Assembly (NCBI RefSeq): GCF_014873875.1 | Contig: NZ_JADBEM010000001.1 | Location: 930,001-994,000 of the forward strand | Length of the DNA: 64,000 nt | Origin: Actinopolymorpha pittospori | GTDB taxonomy: Bacteria > Actinomycetota > Actinomycetes > Propionibacteriales > Actinopolymorphaceae | Direction of reading: 5' to 3' | In this document: positions 62,113-64,000 of the stretch, piece by piece | Numbering within the stretch: position 1 is the stretch's first letter | Layout: the number at the start of each line of letters is the position of its first letter | The notes under the pieces: model-generated | Seen by the model: only the letters and a program-made list of their open reading frames with translations | What the model was told of the DNA's origin: nothing | Database searches by the model: none | Position numbers and translations under genes: made by a program

Positions 62113-64000
62113 TTAGGTGAAGAGCCCACGAATATCTTCGGCTTCCAGGCTGGTGCCAAAGATGTTGCCGTCGTCCATGACGCTGGAGAACAGTTCGGCC
62201 TTCTTCGCTTTCAGCGCCATTACCTTCTCCTCGATGGTGTCCTTGGCGATGAGGCGGTAGACCATGACGTTCTTGGTCTGCCCGATGCGGTGGATCCGGT
62301 CGACCGCCTGCGCCTCTGTCGCAGGGTTCCACCACGGGTCGAGGAGGAAGCAGTAGTCCGCCTCGGTGAGGTTCAGCCCGACTCCACCCGCCTTGAGGCT
62401 GATCAGAAAGACCGGGGCCGCACCGTCCTTGAAGCGCTTCAATACGGAAGCCCTGCTCCGGGTCCTTCCATCCAGGTAGCAATATTCCACACCCTCCGCG
62501 TCCAGCCGCTCACGCAACTTGTGGAGAAATCCAGTGAACTGGCTGAACACAAGGGCGCGATGTCCACTTCCAGTCACATCACGAAGTTGCTCGAACAGTG
62601 CATCGATCTTCACAGAGGGAATGTTCTGGTGCCGGTCGTCGACCAGTCCGGCATGGAGACTCAACTGCCGCAGTAACGTTAGCGAGCGAAGAATCGTGAA
62701 CCGGTTCTTGTTCACGTCGTCGATCAAACCGAGAACCTTCTGTCGCTCCCGTTGCAAATGAACTTGATAGATTTTCCGATGTCGCGGATGCAGGTCCACT
62801 GAGAGGACATGTTCCTGCTTGGCCGGGAGGTCAGCGACCACCTGTTCCTTGGTGCGGCGCTTAACAAGTGGTTTGATCCGCCGCCGCAACTGCGCGAGAA
62901 GCTCGGTATTGCCCTGGGCTTCGATGGGGCGACTGTAGTAGTCGAGGAAACGAGACGGATTCGGAAACAATCCGGGTGCGGTGATCGACAGCAGGGACCA
63001 CAACTCCATCAGGTTGTTCTCCATCGGCGTACCGGTGATCGCCACCTTGAACGGCGCCGAAAGCCGCCGGGCGCACTGGTAGACCCTCGACTTGTGGTTC
63101 TTGACGACTTGGGCTTCGTCGAGGAACAGACCCGACCAGGCGACCTCGGAGTAGGCATCGAACTCGAGCCGTAGGAGCGTGTAGGAGGTGACTACCACAT
63201 CGGCACCCGTGATGATCTCGTCGAGGGCCTGACCGCGGCGCCGTTGCGTGTCGGAGATCGGCACCACCTTCAGTCCTGGCGCGAAGCGTTCGGATTCGGC
63301 TGCCCAGTTCGACACGACACTCGTCGGTGCGACGACCAGGAACGGTGGGAGGGCACGCTTGGCCCTTTTGGCATGGCAGATCAGCGCCAACGCTTGCAGG
63401 GTCTTGCCGAGCCCCATGTCGTCGGCAAGGATGCCGCCGAGCTGAAACTTCCACAAGAAGGCCAACCACCGGAATCCGTCCACTTGGTAAGGGCGCAGCT
63501 GCGCCGCCAGGGTGGCCGGTGGGTTCTTCGTGCCGACCGAGTCGATCGACAACAGACCGGCTACCTGCTGCTTCCATGCCTTCGCCTGGCGGTCGACCAC
63601 TCCCAAGTCGGCCAGCTCTTCCCATAGCCCGGCCTGGAACCGACTGATCTTGAGCGCTCCGTTGGGTGAGTCCTGCAAGGACTGTGCCTCTTCGATCAGC
63701 CTCCGCAGCGCCTGCAGGTCTGGCTTGTCCAAAGAGAAGTAGGCGCCGCTGGGGAGCAACAGGTACGACTGGCCGTTGCTGAGGGCGAAGAACACATCGG
63801 TGAACGGAACCTCCTGTCCCTCCACGTTGATCGTGATTCCGAGGTCGAACCAATCCGTTTCGTCCGCCACTTCGTCGGTCGACACGCCGATGCGCAGCGA
63901 GTCGCCCACTTCGCGGTAGTCGGCGGGCTCTCCGCTGACCTCGACAGCAACCCCAGGCTGGCCCGCTAGGAGCGGCAGCATCTCCGTGCTGAAACGCATG
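62113..64000 (-). CDS. SNF2-family helicase, C-terminal part (runs off right edge)
   Basis: At least 628 residues of a Swi2/Snf2 ATPase. Motif I QLGGILADDMGLGKTLQALA, Ia VVAPTSVVSNW, II (DEAQ) LFLDEAQVVKNH, III ITGTPMENNLMELWSL. The helicase C-terminal domain has VFSQFTGFLHKLRERLDAEG, YLDGRTRSR, and motifs V/VI in GGVGLNLTEADYCFLLDPWW then RIHRIGQTKNVMVYRLIAKD. The protein ends GTSLEAEDIRGLF. The sequence N-terminal to the ATPase (about 150 residues seen) is open to the window end, so the true start lies outside. Bacterial members act in transcription recycling, repair or restriction-like systems; the convergent neighbour with an ERCC4 domain makes a DNA-processing role reasonable. Confidence 0.93.
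   Translation of the reverse strand, partial: MRFSTEMLPLLAGQPGVAVEVSGEPADYREVGDSLRIGVSTDEVADETDWFDLGITINVEGQEVPFTDVFFALSNGQSYLLLPSGAYFSLDKPDLQALRRLIEEAQSLQDSPNGALKISRFQAGLWEELADLGVVDRQAKAWKQQVAGLLSIDSVGTKNPPATLAAQLRPYQVDGFRWLAFLWKFQLGGILADDMGLGKTLQALALICHAKRAKRALPPFLVVAPTSVVSNWAAESERFAPGLKVVPISDTQRRRGQALDEIITGADVVVTSYTLLRLEFDAYSEVAWSGLFLDEAQVVKNHKSRVYQCARRLSAPFKVAITGTPMENNLMELWSLLSITAPGLFPNPSRFLDYYSRPIEAQGNTELLAQLRRRIKPLVKRRTKEQVVADLPAKQEHVLSVDLHPRHRKIYQVHLQRERQKVLGLIDDVNKNRFTILRSLTLLRQLSLHAGLVDDRHQNIPSVKIDALFEQLRDVTGSGHRALVFSQFTGFLHKLRERLDAEGVEYCYLDGRTRSRASVLKRFKDGAAPVFLISLKAGGVGLNLTEADYCFLLDPWWNPATEAQAVDRIHRIGQTKNVMVYRLIAKDTIEEKVMALKAKKAELFSSVMDDGNIFGTSLEAEDIRGLFT

Noticed and set aside
1..64000. 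CRISPR arrays, tRNA or rRNA genes, prophage or conjugation modules
   Set aside because: Read for regularly spaced repeats, clover-leaf genes and structural phage or transfer genes; none was convincing.
62113..64000. SNF2 helicase plus ERCC4 protein as a defence island of the DISARM or similar type
   Set aside because: No methyltransferase, phospholipase-D or other expected partner is visible, the two genes are convergent, and the window ends; the evidence is too thin to claim a system.

Overview
The window is high-GC DNA, with many GTG starts, twin-arginine and lipoprotein leaders, an Lsr2-type DNA-binding tail, SARP and large ATP-binding LuxR regulators, LytR-CpsA-Psr and SCO1/PCuAC proteins. 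Together these point to a chromosomal segment of an actinobacterium. I cannot name the genus. What stands out is decay: intact one- to four-gene operons alternate with stretches holding frameshifted, stop-interrupted or truncated remnants of at least twenty genes.

Region by region. (a) 1-10.6 kb is a metal, probably zinc, region. It opens with a frameshifted MFS transporter behind a Zur-like palindrome and the broken remains of an anchored-repeat metal ABC locus. A nested transposon follows: an IS701-type element sits inside an IS630-type transposase, with a clean TTAG duplication. Then comes an intact ABC importer (permease, ATPase, lipoprotein), a divergent Zur/Fur-type regulator, an ArsR-type regulator, a histidine-rich repeat protein, and a second Zur-like box in front of a ghost CobW GTPase. 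(b) 11.3-17.1 kb holds a DyP peroxidase with a SCO1-PCuAC fusion lipoprotein, then a response regulator/sensor kinase/GerMN lipoprotein operon and a STAS protein. (c) 17.2-23.5 kb holds a MarR regulator divergent from a ClC channel, a CtaG-type protein, MFS and ArsB-type remnants, and a glycosyltransferase-methyltransferase pair. (d) 23.5-31 kb holds two broken exported-protein genes, a stop-interrupted small gene, a PQQ-type sugar dehydrogenase, a decayed luxR copy beside a perfect orphan LexA-type box, and an LCP protein. (e) 31-42.2 kb holds two divergent LuxR-type ATPases (one frameshifted), an ECF41-like sigma factor with a lost C-terminus, two broken hydrolases, a VOC protein and a truncated IS30 transposase. 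(f) 42.7-48.8 kb holds a 1201-residue propeller-phosphoesterase with a large unassigned C-terminus, then an ABC exporter plus lipoprotein operon. (g) 48.8-58.5 kb holds several remnants (including a DNA ligase with an in-frame stop), a YetF-type membrane protein, a flavohaemoglobin, a YHS protein, a 1039-residue AfsR/SARP regulator and a haloalkane dehalogenase. (h) 58.6-60.8 kb is a gene graveyard. (i) 60.8-64 kb holds an ERCC4-Lsr2 protein and the C-terminal part of a SNF2 helicase cut by the window edge.

The most coherent functional unit is the metal-acquisition region: importer, two metal-sensing regulators, a candidate metal-buffering His-rich protein and several palindromic operators. 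I see no CRISPR array, no tRNA or rRNA gene, and no clear new multi-gene defence system. Function calls come from recognised motifs in the translated sequence; no database search was run.
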